Positions 47,265 to 58,474 of a stretch of 64,000 nt of DNA are shown here, in pieces. The notes beneath the pieces were generated by a model. It was not told the origin of the DNA and searched no databases. It saw only the letters and a list, made by a program, of their open reading frames with translations. Both the position numbers and the translations under genes were made by a program. Positions within the stretch are counted from its first letter, which is position 1, and each line of letters opens with the position of its first letter. Origin of the DNA: Arbacia lixula (taxonomy: Eukaryota; Echinodermata; Echinoidea; Arbacioida; Arbaciidae); the NCBI GenBank assembly GCA_963669155.1, contig OZ022589.1, positions 18,445,432-18,509,431 on the forward strand, in the 5' to 3' direction.

Positions 47265-47425
47265 TATACCCTTGGGCAACGTATTTTATTCCAATTGCCT
47301 AGTCTTTCGGAGGAGACTTTAAACCGTCGATCCCGTGTAAAGGAGAGTCACACCATTGGCACGTTAAAGAACATGCTTCTCTTTTCATAAAGAGTAGGGA
47401 AGTTATTCCGAGGAAGTAGTTAACA
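47265..47425 (+). repeat. Dispersed SINE-like tail repeat
   Basis: Contains 'cccttgggcaacgtatttta', 'ttcggaggagactttaaacc', 'gtcgatcccgtgta' and 'ttggcacgttaaagaacat'. This block layout resembles a short interspersed repeat I associate with marine invertebrate genomes (memory-based, not verified). Confidence 0.45.
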
Positions 47426-47730
47426 TATTGATTTATTTCTGATTTATAATCCTTCTCAAATTCTGTAAATCACATTAGGGAAACTTGAATGGTATAATCT
47501 TTTTAGATGAACTGTTCGACACTTATATGACACTCAAGTGTTAGTAGCTGTCGTTAATTTCTTATCAGTCAATCAATCAACCAATCATTGTTTATACTTA
47601 CATCTTTGCGATACTCATGTTGTGCCGCTTTTTATTAATCGTCGCTATTGCCGATCAGTCACTATTAATATTTTCCTATGTGAAGTCATATGTTGATATA
47701 ATACATATTTCAATTTTGTATATTTTTTAG

Positions 47731-48720
47731 TTCTAGATTCGATGTACTGGTGTCATGACGCGACCCATCGACATCGCCTGGCCCGCCAATGCCAAGGAGA
47801 TCGCGCGGGAGATCCTGGATTATGTCACGGACGGCGACACACGCCCTCTCCTGGTTCATACCTTCTCCGTCAGCAGCCACGTGCGTCTGCGGAGCGGAGT
47901 AGCCGTTAGGCCTATGCATCGGTGCGTTACCGCATCGTTGCTCAGATCCTGTACAGTTGTATTCTCTCCAGGGATAGCTACGAGGGTATCTACTCGTAGG
48001 ACGCCAACAACTCCTTTACGCAGTTTGTCACCAAGAGGGTTACAGAGACCTACCATTGGCTGACCAACAAGTACACCATGGATAGCATCGTCAAGGTGAG
48101 CTTGAAGGGTGAACTCTCCCGTGAGCATTGGCGTGAAGATGTGTAGTTCGCCAATGTGGTTTTCAGGAAATGGTAATGTAAAAGTTAAAGGTCCGTCTCA
48201 TTGGTGGAGATGTCGCAAGGACAGCATAGATAAGTTACAGAGACTTACAGGAGACTTGAAAAAAAATAAAACACATTCGAATTCACGATGACCCGTCTAG
48301 TCTCGCAACGACTCGGTCTCAAACAATCCACATATTTCTAACATTTTACAAGGCATAAACTCAGCAGTAATTTACATCTTGGGGAATCATAATTCATAAT
48401 GATTCATTAATGTATGAAGGAAAGCGAGAATTCCATAAGAATTTCCAAAGAAACAAAGCAGAGTTTATTAACGGTCCTACTGTTCTGCATTGTCCTTCAG
48501 GTGAATGAGATCTTTACTGGCCGCACGGTCAAGGCGCCCGCCTTGAACCTCTTCTTTCGCGATGACCCGATCGCCACGGCCAAGGAAAACGACGAGTTGG
48601 TCGAGCAGTGGCGCAAGCATGTGGAGAGCGACCTTGACGTCAAGTGTTGCAGAACTCCCCACTTTGCGAAGCACAGTGACGAGTAGGAGGAGAGCATCTA
48701 CGGCTTTATGGGCAAGCTGA
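47731..48720 (+). pseudogene. TMEM53-like (DUF829 alpha/beta-hydrolase-fold) unprocessed pseudogene
   Basis: First fragment 47731-48095 follows a tttttag acceptor. It reads SRFDVLV, a one-base shift, then TRPIDIAWPANAKEIAREIL and TRPLLVHTFSVSSHV, a further shift, then RIVAQILYSCILSRDSYEGI, a TAG stop at about 47998, and FTQFVTKRVTETYHWLTNKY, ending at a tcaag/gtgagc donor. Second fragment 48501-48720 follows ccttcag: VNEIFTGRTVKAPALNLFFR, DDPIATAKENDELVEQWRKH, an altered KC..PH..KH block and a stop at about 48684. The order LLVHxFS, then DDPI, then EExW/KC..PH matches TMEM53/DUF829 proteins of the nuclear envelope. Two frameshifts and stops make it non-functional. The retained intron shows it is not a retrocopy. 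The N-terminal part was not found. Confidence 0.75.
48358..48446. repeat. Direct repeat flanking the pseudogene last exon (left copy)
   Basis: About 89 bp ('aaactcagcagtaatttaca', 'tcttggggaatcataattca') nearly identical to 48753-48843 in the same orientation, 395 bp apart. The pair brackets the second pseudogene exon. Confidence 0.9.
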
Positions 48721-48752
48721 CACTGCAGCGCTGCCGCACGTTCCAGTTAGAG

Positions 48753-48843
48753 AAACTCAGCAGTAATTTACATCTTGGGGAATCATAATTCATAATGATT
48801 CATTAATGTATCATAATGAAAGCGAGAATTCCATAGGAATTCC
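48753..48843. repeat. Direct repeat flanking the pseudogene last exon (right copy)
   Basis: Differs from 48358-48446 mainly by a 'tcataatga' versus 'tgaaggaa' change. It starts immediately after the coding similarity ends. Confidence 0.9.
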
Positions 48844-48894
48844 GTCGTCGGCGGGGACGCTACTATGGGAAGCGCCAAAGCAGGCCGAATTAAA

Positions 48895-49310
48895 GTAGAT
48901 TGAGTGAGGGAGCTCAACAAATGGACACTAGGCTAAATCTTCCTAAAGGAGTGGTCACTATAGACTGTAGGATGGACTTTGCCACGACTTAACGAAGGAT
49001 GAGTGAGGGAGATAATTAATCCGCGCAGCTAGCTTGACAAATGAACAAGAAATCTCTCCTACCAGAGATGCCATTTTAGGATGGACTTTTGCGAAACTTG
49101 ACAAAATGGTAAGGGAGAGAGAGAGCCCGCTGAGCTAGCGCAACAATCTTGCCTAAAATGAAGGTCACGATGAATTAACGGATGGGCTTTGGAACGATTT
49201 GAAGAGAACGCGCAGAGGTAGCTCCACTAATCAACGCTACATCTCTCCTTAAGGAGAGGTCATTGAAGGGTGGACTTTCCCACAGAGGAACACCGGGGTA
49301 ACTCCACACA
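48895..49310. repeat. Degenerate tandem repeat, units of about 95-115 bp
   Basis: About four diverged units, each with 'gagtgagggag..', an 'agctagc.caacaa' block, 'atctctcct..agagatg' and '.ggatggactttgc.a'. No coding frame survives across units. Confidence 0.6.
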
Positions 49311-49920
49311 TGTCCTATATAAATATCAGTGACACATCTCTCTCTTGATTAAGCTGCGAGCTTTAGTATTGACTGGTCAGAAATAACCGCCAATCTGAAT
49401 TGTTTACATGCCGAAACTCGCACATCATTATTGAACCAGCGGACTGCATCTCCTTTGGGGTATTGAGCATTAGTTTATAACTGATGCAGGGGAACAAAAG
49501 GTATTTTGTATCCACCCATTGGACTGTCAGTATAGACATGCTCACCGTAATACCGGATCATATTCAGATATGCCTAGAACGAGTATTTACCTAACTTGTG
49601 ACATATGACTCAAGTCATAGATGTATGCGTTATGTCACACAAAGAAGAATGTTTCATTATCATGTATGTATATTATGAAACTGATATGTGAGCCAAGAAT
49701 CTGGAGGTTGAGATTTTGTACGTCGTATACTGTGTAAAGTTTACTTGAAATATTTTGGATTGATGAAAAAGAACCAGGTGTATGGGGCATGGGAAGAAGG
49801 ATTATTAAGTTGATAAGCATCCTGACTGACTGGTTTACCATGATATGCAATTGATACAAAGAGCTCAGTACAGAGAACTGTGTGGCACTCCATGATCGCC
49901 TACGTCACACGACAAAGCAC

Positions 49921-49960
<40 letters not shown>

Positions 49961-51985
49961 TATATCAAGCAGTCATATCAACATAAGATAGCTTGGACAG
50001 ACCACAAGGCAAATCATGATCGTTGAATTATTTCACGAAAAGTTAAATTGCATGCATGAATACATTTGAACAAAGAATGCTACGACCTCTCTTAACCCTA
50101 ATACTACCGGGGTATTTCAAAGCATGTTAGGAGGGGGGGGGGGGGCATTATGGCCATGGGCCGCCCGATTCCCTCATTTTTTTTTTATAAGGGTCAAGAA
50201 TTATGTACTCTACTAGTTGTATAGCTAAATATACGAAAGTGCCTTTATGTTTTTAATTCAATAATGTATGCTCATTTATGCAAGAAATCACTAGATAAAG
50301 CCTTAGGAATATCAATTTCTGGTACAGATATCTTTAAAAAATCCCTCATCAATTCCCGAGAAAAGGATAGGTTGTGGTAATTATTTCTTACGTATTTCAT
50401 TGTTTTTTTGTCAAGCGCATTTTGCGATTTGGGTGTAAGTGTGCGTGAATGTGGGTGTATGCGGGTTTGTGTGTGTTGTAATTATTTACACTTCCTATAA
50501 GAAAAGTATTTACATAAAATGGGAAATCTCCTGCATGATTTTGTCTATATGGTTATGCTCAGTCATATAGAGAAATAGCGAAATTTCAGTCACATGTGTT
50601 TGGTAAACGTAATCTGGTATTTGCACGGTAGGTCCGGTCGTCATAAATTTGGTATCAAAATGCGCGAAAAGGATCAGAAAAAAAATCGTGTTCGTTTCGA
50701 AATATTGAGGTGTTCGGAAGTACCGACAAATAAATGACGGGTGGTGGGGGACTAATGCACCCCCGTGAGTATTAGGATTAAAGGATTATGTGAAGCACGT
50801 TGAATTCTCAATACTGCACATATAAGGGAAAGTCGTCCCATGATGTATTAGTGTAAGAGACCGGCGGCATGGATCATTCTTCGACACATATCCCCGTCAC
50901 ACACACGCCTGAGTTGCAAGTAATAGCATGTGAAGTGCACAGTATTGATGCAAGAACACGACATGGAATTCATTCTCTATAAGAAGCAGAATAATTGTGG
51001 TTGTATTTAATTGAGGAAAGCAATGTTTGAGCAAACTATTTCTCTCTCAAATGACATTCTATTGCATGTGAATCTCCAACGATATAAGCTATCCATCATG
51101 TACATTGTATATCTATATATTCATGTTATCAGAATCAGTGTCGGCGTGTGTAAAATATCTAATTGGTGATTCAAATGGCCTAGCTTCTTTGCATTGTAGA
51201 GTGTACAGCTCGGTTTTTCTTGATTTCCCCCAAAATGTTCCTTCACATATATATATGATTCTCTCTGCTTGTGATCTGCGTCGGGTTTCACTGAAACTCC
51301 TTGCGTCGGACGCAAGGACGACGCAGGGAAGGATTGTAGAAGTTTGCAAGCAAGCTGCCAACTCCACGTAGAAAAAACACGGACGGCCGGTTGTGACCAT
51401 GGCATAAGGCATCCTAGTATAAATGTACTTATCTTTTAAAGGATGAATAAATAAGAACTTAATCAGTTATATTTCTAAGCGTTTAATAAAGACAGCATTA
51501 TATAAGAACAGGTATGTATTTTTAATTTGTAGTTCTTGAAATAAAATGTATGTTTGTCACATCCCACCTAATATCCCTCATTCTCATTTTCAATTTTATA
51601 TTGTAATAAATTATTTTACTTCCTTACTCTGATTTTAGTTGTATTTTTGTGGGGAGGGGGGGGGGGGGTCAGCCAGCAAATAATATGTAAGAAAACAACA
51701 TGACATTTTTTATATTCAGGAGAGTTTTTGTCGACAATTGCCAAAGTGTTGCATCACTGTTTGAATTGAGTTTTGATTAGGACAATTCTCTGCATCCACA
51801 ATACAGTGTATAGATATTTGAATGTTTCCTTCATCAAAACAATGAGCATTTACATGATTATACATGGACCAGTTTCATCATTACCGTATTGATATATGTC
51901 ATGAATTTGAAAATGTTGATGCATTCAAGAATAAAAAATATATTTGTGGGGAAAATATGCAACCGTCTACGTCTGCTTATCTGAA
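49311..51985. other. Intergenic DNA between LOX-B and LOX-C
   Basis: No recognisable gene. It holds a (GA)n tract at 49924-49960, a G-run at about 50132-50145 and another at 51652-51668. Overlapping frames at 51105-51412 lie on both strands and lack similarity. Confidence 0.4.
49924..49960. repeat. (GA)n microsatellite
   Basis: Pure GA dinucleotide. Confidence 0.95.
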
Positions 51986-52216
51986 TATGGAGTATCGAAG
52001 TGTGACGCCATTTGAGCATTATTGTTAAGACAAATGGCTCTAAACAATACGGGCAGAACAAGCAGCGGTGATTACAACGGGGAATGTAATTGAGAATGCC
52101 GGACACTAGCCCGGTATACAGTATCGGACAGGTAAACCTCTCAGTTGAGTGAGCTTGTTTAGAGCCAATTTGTCTTGACAACATGTTCATATGACGACAC
52201 CACTTCGGTACTCTAT
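51986..52216. mobile_element. Palindromic MITE, family 2 (copy 3)
   Basis: Left 'tatggagtatcgaagtgtga', right 'cacttcggtactctata'. The inner blocks 'attattgttaagacaaatgg' and 'ccaatttgtcttgacaacat' mirror each other. Closest to the copy at 5593. Confidence 0.82.
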
Positions 52217-52671
52217 ATGAACGAATGCTTGCATCGGAAGAGAAAAGAACAACGATGATGGCTTTAGAGAAACAGAGGGGGGGGGGGGGGAAGGGGGGTA
52301 GAGAGAGAAAAAGAGAGGAGGAGGGAGAGAGAGAGGTGGAGAGAGGAGGTTGGGAGAGAGAGAGAGAGAGACGGAGAGAAAAGCGAGCGCCATGGAAAAG
52401 AAGTAACATTTATCAATTATCTCACAGCATAGAAGATGTCATATCATAGTTCACGTTGCTACAAGATTGTATCAGATTTATAGGGCTCTCGGGTCACTTT
52501 CAGGGTACATTTGGGCAACAAATCCCCCCCCTCCCCCATGTGATTTTTTTTCATAAATTGCACATTTCCTTATATCAAAAAGAAAATTACCTAAGTAATA
52601 GATAGAAACTTGTTGACAATCTGCAAGTATATATGTTTAATACTCTATGAAAACGTACCAACATCAGCAAT

Positions 52672-52745
52672 CGGTCTGTTGGCTCAGTTGGTAGAGCGTC
52701 AGACTGATAACCTGAGGGTCATGAGTTCGATTCCTGACATAGATG
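52672..52745 (+). tRNA. Degenerate tRNA-Ile(GAU)-like sequence, likely SINE head or pseudogene
   Basis: A-box 'ttggctcagttggtagagc' with a perfect four-pair D stem, anticodon stem tcaga/cctga (four of five pairs) with loop ctgataa (anticodon GAT), and B-box 'agttcgattcc'. The acceptor and T stems are largely unpaired, so a working tRNA is unlikely. Confidence 0.5.
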
Positions 52746-52822
52746 CTCTTTTGGTTTTTTTTCTCGTTGATTTGAAACTAATAGTCTATACGCTAAAATC
52801 ACCAAGCAAAACCACCGACGTC

Positions 52823-53125
52823 TTATAGCCTAGTGGTAGGGTAAGCGCCGGGACTACCTCACACTCGTGCTAGCGAGCACGGGTTCGAAACCCGCTAACT
52901 CCAAGGTTGCAAAGCCAAGGTTCAAGGATTGTCGGATGGCCCGGCAAAGGCATTGGGATCGCCCTTGTTCCTCCCCTAAAGAGTTAGAGTCTATAGTTCT
53001 TATAGGCTATAGTTTTTAGGAGGTAGGAAGGGATACGCGATGGGCCGGTCGCCATACCAGAAGGGAACTAATGGTAGTCGGTAAAGGGTGAAGAGCCCGA
53101 AGTCACGACACCTGAACTCCTGGCA
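52823..53125 (+). mobile_element. Candidate tRNA-derived SINE
   Basis: Begins with a second pol III-type promoter: A-box-like 'tagcctagtggtagggtaag' and B-box 'gggttcgaaaccc' (52881-52893). It is followed by an unrelated body of about 230 bp. Lies 80 bp after the tRNA-Ile-like unit, so the pair could be one composite element. Confidence 0.5.
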
Positions 53126-53319
53126 ACCATCGCTTAACCTTTTATTTTTTTGTTGTTGAACTATTGACTTTAATTGTTGTTTTCCTTCTATCTTTGATGA
53201 CAACAATCATCCAGAGCCTTATCATCTTTGTTGTTCCGTTTTTCATTATTCCATATTCCTCTTCTTATTACTTTTCTGCCCGGTTTTTTGTCCATTGATT
53301 TTCTACACTTTCCTGGAGC

Positions 53320-53392
53320 ATGTTGCATATAGGTTTTAAATTCTACCTTACCATCAATGGTAGCTACATATCTTCAACACGACCCTGATCTC
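53320..53392. mobile_element. Partial family-1 MITE
   Basis: 'gcatgttgcatataggtttt' and 'cttaccatcaatggtagct', then truncated before 'cacgaccctg'. Belongs to the 12692/34520 subfamily. Confidence 0.55.
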
Positions 53393-53419
53393 TGATATCA
53401 TCCAATCTTTCTTATTTGC

Positions 53420-53690
53420 ACAGAGTAGAGGGTATCCTCAACCAGCAAGGCTATCATTCAATCCTACAGCGGAAGGCCTTCCCTTCAGGGAAACGTCTGA
53501 TTCGAGGAGGGTTCGTTTTCCAGTAGAACAATGACCCAAAGCACACGTCACGACTATTCAAAGAATATGCAAAGGCTACTTGAAGAAAACGGAAGAGACA
53601 CAAGTCCTGGCAATCATGGATTGGCCGCCCCAGTCTACAGATTTCAATCCCCTTGTCATTTATGTTTTTGAATAAAAAAAAGAGGTTTCC
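53420..53690 (+). pseudogene. Tc1-type DNA transposase relic
   Basis: Reads VEGILNQQGYHSILQRKAFP, SGKRLIRGGFVFQ, a TAG stop, NNDPKHTSRLFKEYAKAT and a further stop. The FVFQQDNDPKHTS signature of Tc1/mariner DDE transposases is recognisable. Only the middle of the catalytic domain remains, with stops and at least one frame change. Confidence 0.8.
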
Positions 53691-54143
53691 ATACAGGTTA
53701 AACACTAAATATCGTTTAATTTTATTTGCGTGTTTGACTTCTAACTAGGAAAAGTTAAAATGAATGAAGTTACGCATTTAACCCTGTATAATGGTGAAAA
53801 GCTCTGGATATGTAGATTGAGCGAATGTAATAAAAAGGTTAGCATTTTGAGAAAATGCCAAACTGACTGGTAGGCAGCCATTTAATAGAGTATAACTTTG
53901 TTTGAATCAAGGATAAAATGTACATTCTTATATACTATTCACTTTAAAACGAAACTTAATTGAAATATGCTATGAGCCTGAATATCAATAAAGCCTACCA
54001 ATTATACACTGAATGCCGGTGTTCCGAAACATTTGGAGTTTAGTGTATCTCTCTTACTTTCTCCCCCACTACATATTACTCTTACTTCCTCTCGATCTCC
54101 CTATACGGTACACACAGCTGGCCACCATACCGTACCGGGTAGG

Positions 54144-54470
54144 CATGGGCGGAAATCCCGGGGGGGGGGGGGGGACGCGTCCCCCCCACCATTTCGAAGG
54201 GGGGGGGGACACAATATCAAATGTCCCCCCCCCCCCACTATTTTCGGTCGCGTACCTCCACGAGACTGGGCGGATTAATTTTTTTTCGAAAAACCTCATA
54301 ACCCCCCCCCCCCCCATCCCCCACTGAGAGCATTTTCAGAGACTGGGCGGAAAAAAAAAAAATGAAGGGAAAAAAACACCTCCCCAAAATCCCATCACTA
54401 CCCCCCCCCCCCCCCCCCCCCTTGAGGAAAAACATGTCCCCTCCACCTTCGGGGAGCGATTTCCGCCCAT

Positions 54471-54472
<2 letters not shown>
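54144..54472. mobile_element. G/C-homopolymer TIR element (copy 2, both ends present)
   Basis: Left end catgggcggaaatcccgggg and right end gcgatttccgcccatg form an inverted pair of about 14-16 bp. The interior has alternating long C and G runs, 'actattttcggtcgcgtacc', 'cacgagactgggcggatta' and 'ttttttttcgaaaaacctca'. A (GT)n tract follows directly at 54473, as one precedes copy 1 at 43228. Confidence 0.75.

Positions 54473-54506
<34 letters not shown>
54473..54506. repeat. (TG)n microsatellite
   Basis: Adjacent to the right end of the G/C-homopolymer element. Confidence 0.95.
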
Positions 54507-54507
<1 letters not shown>

Positions 54508-54603
54508 ATGGGTAAGTGAATGCATTGATATATCTTACAATTCACACCCTGCTATATGAATTTCGCAATTCCCCACTACCTGCACATAATTGTATCAAAC
54601 TAA

Positions 54604-55334
54604 ACACAACAAAAAAATAAGTCCCCCCCCCCCTAAGCAAAATAGCATAACTTTTGATTTAAAAGATTTTGGGCAAAATAATTTGGAAGGATTATTCCTT
54701 AACTTATTGACTTACTTCTCTGTGAAAATCACATTAATTCTATTAGTCATCCATGAGTGGGCACATTTAAAGGCAAAAATGTCACTTTTGAAAAGCCACA
54801 AGGGTAATTGTTTATGCCGTTTAAACAAAATATTTTGGCATTTCTTGTGCAATTTATAAAGTGTTTTCACTCAACCATGACACGAAAATGACTTCTTATG
54901 TTTACATAGTAGGTCATGTCAAAATATCCTGATTTTTTTTTTACCAAAATAAAGGGTTTTTAAAAGTTTCAAACTCAAGAGGGATGACTATTTGGTAAAC
55001 AGTGCTTACTCATCCAGAACAATTGGTTAAGTGTCGGGATAGGTGTTAGTGCATCGAGAGATGGATGATAAACATTGAAGGGACATAAATTATGTACCAG
55101 AACTGGAATTCATCCAAAATTCATATGGCAGAATCCCCAAATTACCCTTGTGACTTTTCAAAAGTGACATTTTCCTTTAGAATTCGCCCACTCATGCATG
55201 ACTAATTGAATTATGGTGATTTTCACACATAAGTTAGTTAATAAGTTATGAAACAATCCTGCCAAATTATTTTGCCCAAAACCTCTTCGATAAAAAGTTA
55301 TGCTATTTTGCTTATGGTGGGACTTTTTGTTATG
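54604..55334. mobile_element. Inverted-repeat element with about 200-bp arms
   Basis: The left arm 54604-54812 ('gcaaaatagcataacttttg', 'gggcaaaataatttgg', 'tgtcacttttgaaaagccac') is inverted at 55139-55334. The loop of about 330 bp has no frame. Confidence 0.8.
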
Positions 55335-57042
55335 TTTATATACTCATCGAGACACAAAGACAAACAGACACACACAGACACACACGAGCACAAATGCACT
55401 GTACACACATCAAACAGGAAGACACTGTCTAATCCATATACCATTTCGATTATCATTATCAAGGATGGACAGATGTAGATTGAAATACATGTAAGATGTA
55501 TTGATGTGTGAATGCGTGGGCTACGCAGAAAACTATGTATCATTTCACAGTAATTTAAAACAGTTCTCAGAGTAAGATGGCATCAAACCAATCAATTTAT
55601 TTTGGATATATCACATCAACTAGAAGCTTTCGATTGCAGTCAACTGGTATGCCTCCGTCCTCCTGTGTAGACACTGAATTATTGCCAAAATCTAATTAAC
55701 TGAATCATCATCTTCTAATGCATGGAAAACTTGCTATTCGGCTGTTATATATCATCATTGCACCACGTTTAGTGATATTTGGTCATATGTGTCAGATTTT
55801 ATCAAATAAACAGCAGCCTTTCTGACCCACATTAGAATCACTTAATTGTCTTGTCATATATCATCATTGTAGCAACTTTGATAAAATTCAGTTCTCATTT
55901 CTCAAGTTGTCATGTCAAAAATGACATTTTAGGATTTAACTTTAACGGAACACTTAACTGTCCTGTCATATTTCATCATTGTACAAAGTTGGACAAAATT
56001 TGATTAATCATTTCCCGATTTAACAGGTAAAAAGTGAAATTTTAGGATTTCGGCTTGATTGACCTATCTGACCAAAAGTTGTAATCACGTTGTTAATTGT
56101 CCTGCCATATTTTGTCATTGTACCAAGTCTGATGAAATTTAGTGAAATATTTCTTTAATTATCGCCTAGACAAGACCTAACATGGAATATTACAATGTCC
56201 CACATTACGACGATGCAATATCAAATAAAAAACAACAACACTGCACTAGTTACTTGCGAGGTTAAGGAAAGTATAATACTCCTGAGTAGTGAAAACAGTT
56301 CGTGAGCTCAAGAAAACATGCTGAAGACACTTCAAGCCTTTCCATGTTACATTTGTGTACATTTCATTATCCTGACACCATGGGTAATTACGATTATGAG
56401 TAATAACACTGAAACTGTGATCAATTTCCATACGCGTTACGAATATTTTACCAATACATGATATAAATTCATATAATCATCAAGGTACCACGTGGATATC
56501 AACCCACACCATCAGCTTTGGAGTAGAGAAAGTGTTTTCTGACATGAGATGAAAATAAGTCGATGATATGTTTTCTAAATATAGGCAGAAATATACTAAA
56601 TAAAATATGCATTTTCTTATATACCTTGGTGAAAACGTAGATATATCTTTCTAAACAATTTGATTACTCTACCTTAATTTATAGGTTACCAATCTAAAAT
56701 AGCATTATCCTGCTCTTCAAGAACATCAAATATGGTACTGCGAAAATTTGATACCGTTTCATCCACATCCTGAGGTATATAACTGACATCATTATAAAGA
56801 AATTAACGACATGCAACACGAGATGTGATAAACATGTACGTTGGTTAACACGGCTATTACAAACAGATACACAAGATAAAATCTCAAAGTATTACACAAT
56901 ATATATATATACGGATATATATGGATATATGAATATATACGATAAAGATACATAACAGTTCTGGTCCTTATTTGTTTCACATCCTGCATCGAAACCTTAT
57001 AAAGAACCAAGAAGAAGGCCCGCAAGCACAAAGAACGCTGAA
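55335..57042. other. Intergenic DNA, LOX-C 3' side
   Basis: No gene recognised. 55700-56150 has a degenerate iteration of 'tgtc.tatcatcattgta.ca' and 'gataaaattt.gt' at roughly 110-125 bp spacing. 56470-56535 (minus) matches the LOX-B 3' flank at 42233-42296. Confidence 0.45.
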
Positions 57043-57219
57043 AGCAGAGGCTTACTAGTACCAAAAGCAAGAACAGAGAGTGGTAGGAAGGCGTTTTCTT
57101 TGGAGGGTGCAGTTCTTTGGAACATCCTTCCAAACCAAGTAAGGAATGTCAAATCCAAGAACAAATGTTTTTCTCAATACCTAAAATTATGTGAAGAAGA
57201 ATTGTTTACAAATTATTAG
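57043..57219 (+). pseudogene. Non-LTR retrotransposon reverse-transcriptase C-terminus
   Basis: 59 codons ending in TAG with SRGLLVPKARTESGRKAFSL, EGAVLWNILPNQVRN and SKNKCFSQYLKLCEEEL. The R-T-x-x-G-x-x-x-F-x-x-x-G-x-x-x-WN-x-LP pattern is the usual 3' terminal motif of L2/CR1-like elements. 5'-truncated. Confidence 0.7.
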
Positions 57220-57802
57220 TCATAGTAACTTTTGTATAACTTGTTTTCCGACCAACTCTCTAGCAACGATGACTTTTAATTCAATATCCTTAGGATGATT
57301 ATGGCTTTTGATGTTTAACACAACTGATCAAACTGTAATGATCAAGCTGTATGTAAACGGTCTTTATCATAATTCACGTTTCTGTACTCTATCTTTATTT
57401 TAGGTAAATTACAGTACTTATACTTTGAAAAAAAAACACACACACACAACATTTCCGCTCACAGAATGAAAGTTTTTCAAAAATTGAAATGACAAATTCC
57501 ATCTCTGATGATCAAACACAGTATAATATTTTCTCGATATGTATTGCAAACTCCATTGAATCTCCAATCAAAACATATTGATTTATTTTCCTTTGTCAAA
57601 TTAGATTTTAAACTGCCAGAAGCGCCAGTTAATCAGTTTATTTTAACATTCGGGGCTTACATATTACGGCCAAAACAATAATTTCCGGGTTGATCGATTC
57701 AATATCAATCAATTACGTTACTGGGAAGAGAGTTCCAAGTTGTTGGTGTCGTGTGTAGAAATCAAAATGAGACCAACAGTTCACGCATGATATTGATTTA
57801 TA

Positions 57803-57808
57803 TTTATT
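57803..57808 (-). promoter_or_regulatory. Candidate LOX-C poly(A) signal
   Basis: TTTATT on the plus strand (AATAAA on the transcript), 285 nt beyond the LOX-C stop codon. Confidence 0.35.
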
Positions 57809-58092
57809 TTCAGTTTAAGCATTAAGCAAAATGGGCTCGATAAAATAGGCTGTTGATGTGTGAAATGCGGAATTGCAATACAGTACTTGTTGACCAGAAG
57901 GTGATTGTGACTGTGATGTCAGAGGAATGATTTTAACTTTTCAGGAGAGGTTGTTTTTCCACTAGAAATATAGTCCCGTGCATTGAGCGGGATTTCATAA
58001 TAACATGATATTTAGTATAAGATATAAACTACCCAATATACGGAACACGGAACAAACTCCGTAACACGTAGACTTCACGCTGGTACTAGAAT

Positions 58093-58397
58093 CTAAATGC
58101 TGATAGCATTTGGGATCTCCTTTGGATGCAGGGTGAGAAACTTGACTTCCCTCGTGGCGTTTCTCTCGTCGATGACTTTACCAATCCGCACCAATTCGGT
58201 CTTGAATCTAGAGAAAACAAACCAACAAAAATAATTGCATTTATACATTCTCTGATAAGCATCAATTATTACTAACAGTGTGTGCAATTGTCCAAAGAGG
58301 CAGAGGTAGAACATTTGCTAGCATTACAGTTAGGTATGCATATATATATATATATATATATATAGCTCTATAAAACTAGACTCGCTCTTCATTCACA

Positions 58398-58474
<77 letters not shown>

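Noticed and set aside
51105-51412. Overlapping frames on both strands around a 'ccttgcgtcggacgcaagg' hairpin
   Set aside because: Several mutually overlapping frames without similarity; more consistent with a short hairpin repeat.
52672-52745. Functional tRNA-Ile gene
   Set aside because: Acceptor and T stems do not pair, although the A- and B-boxes and the anticodon loop are preserved.
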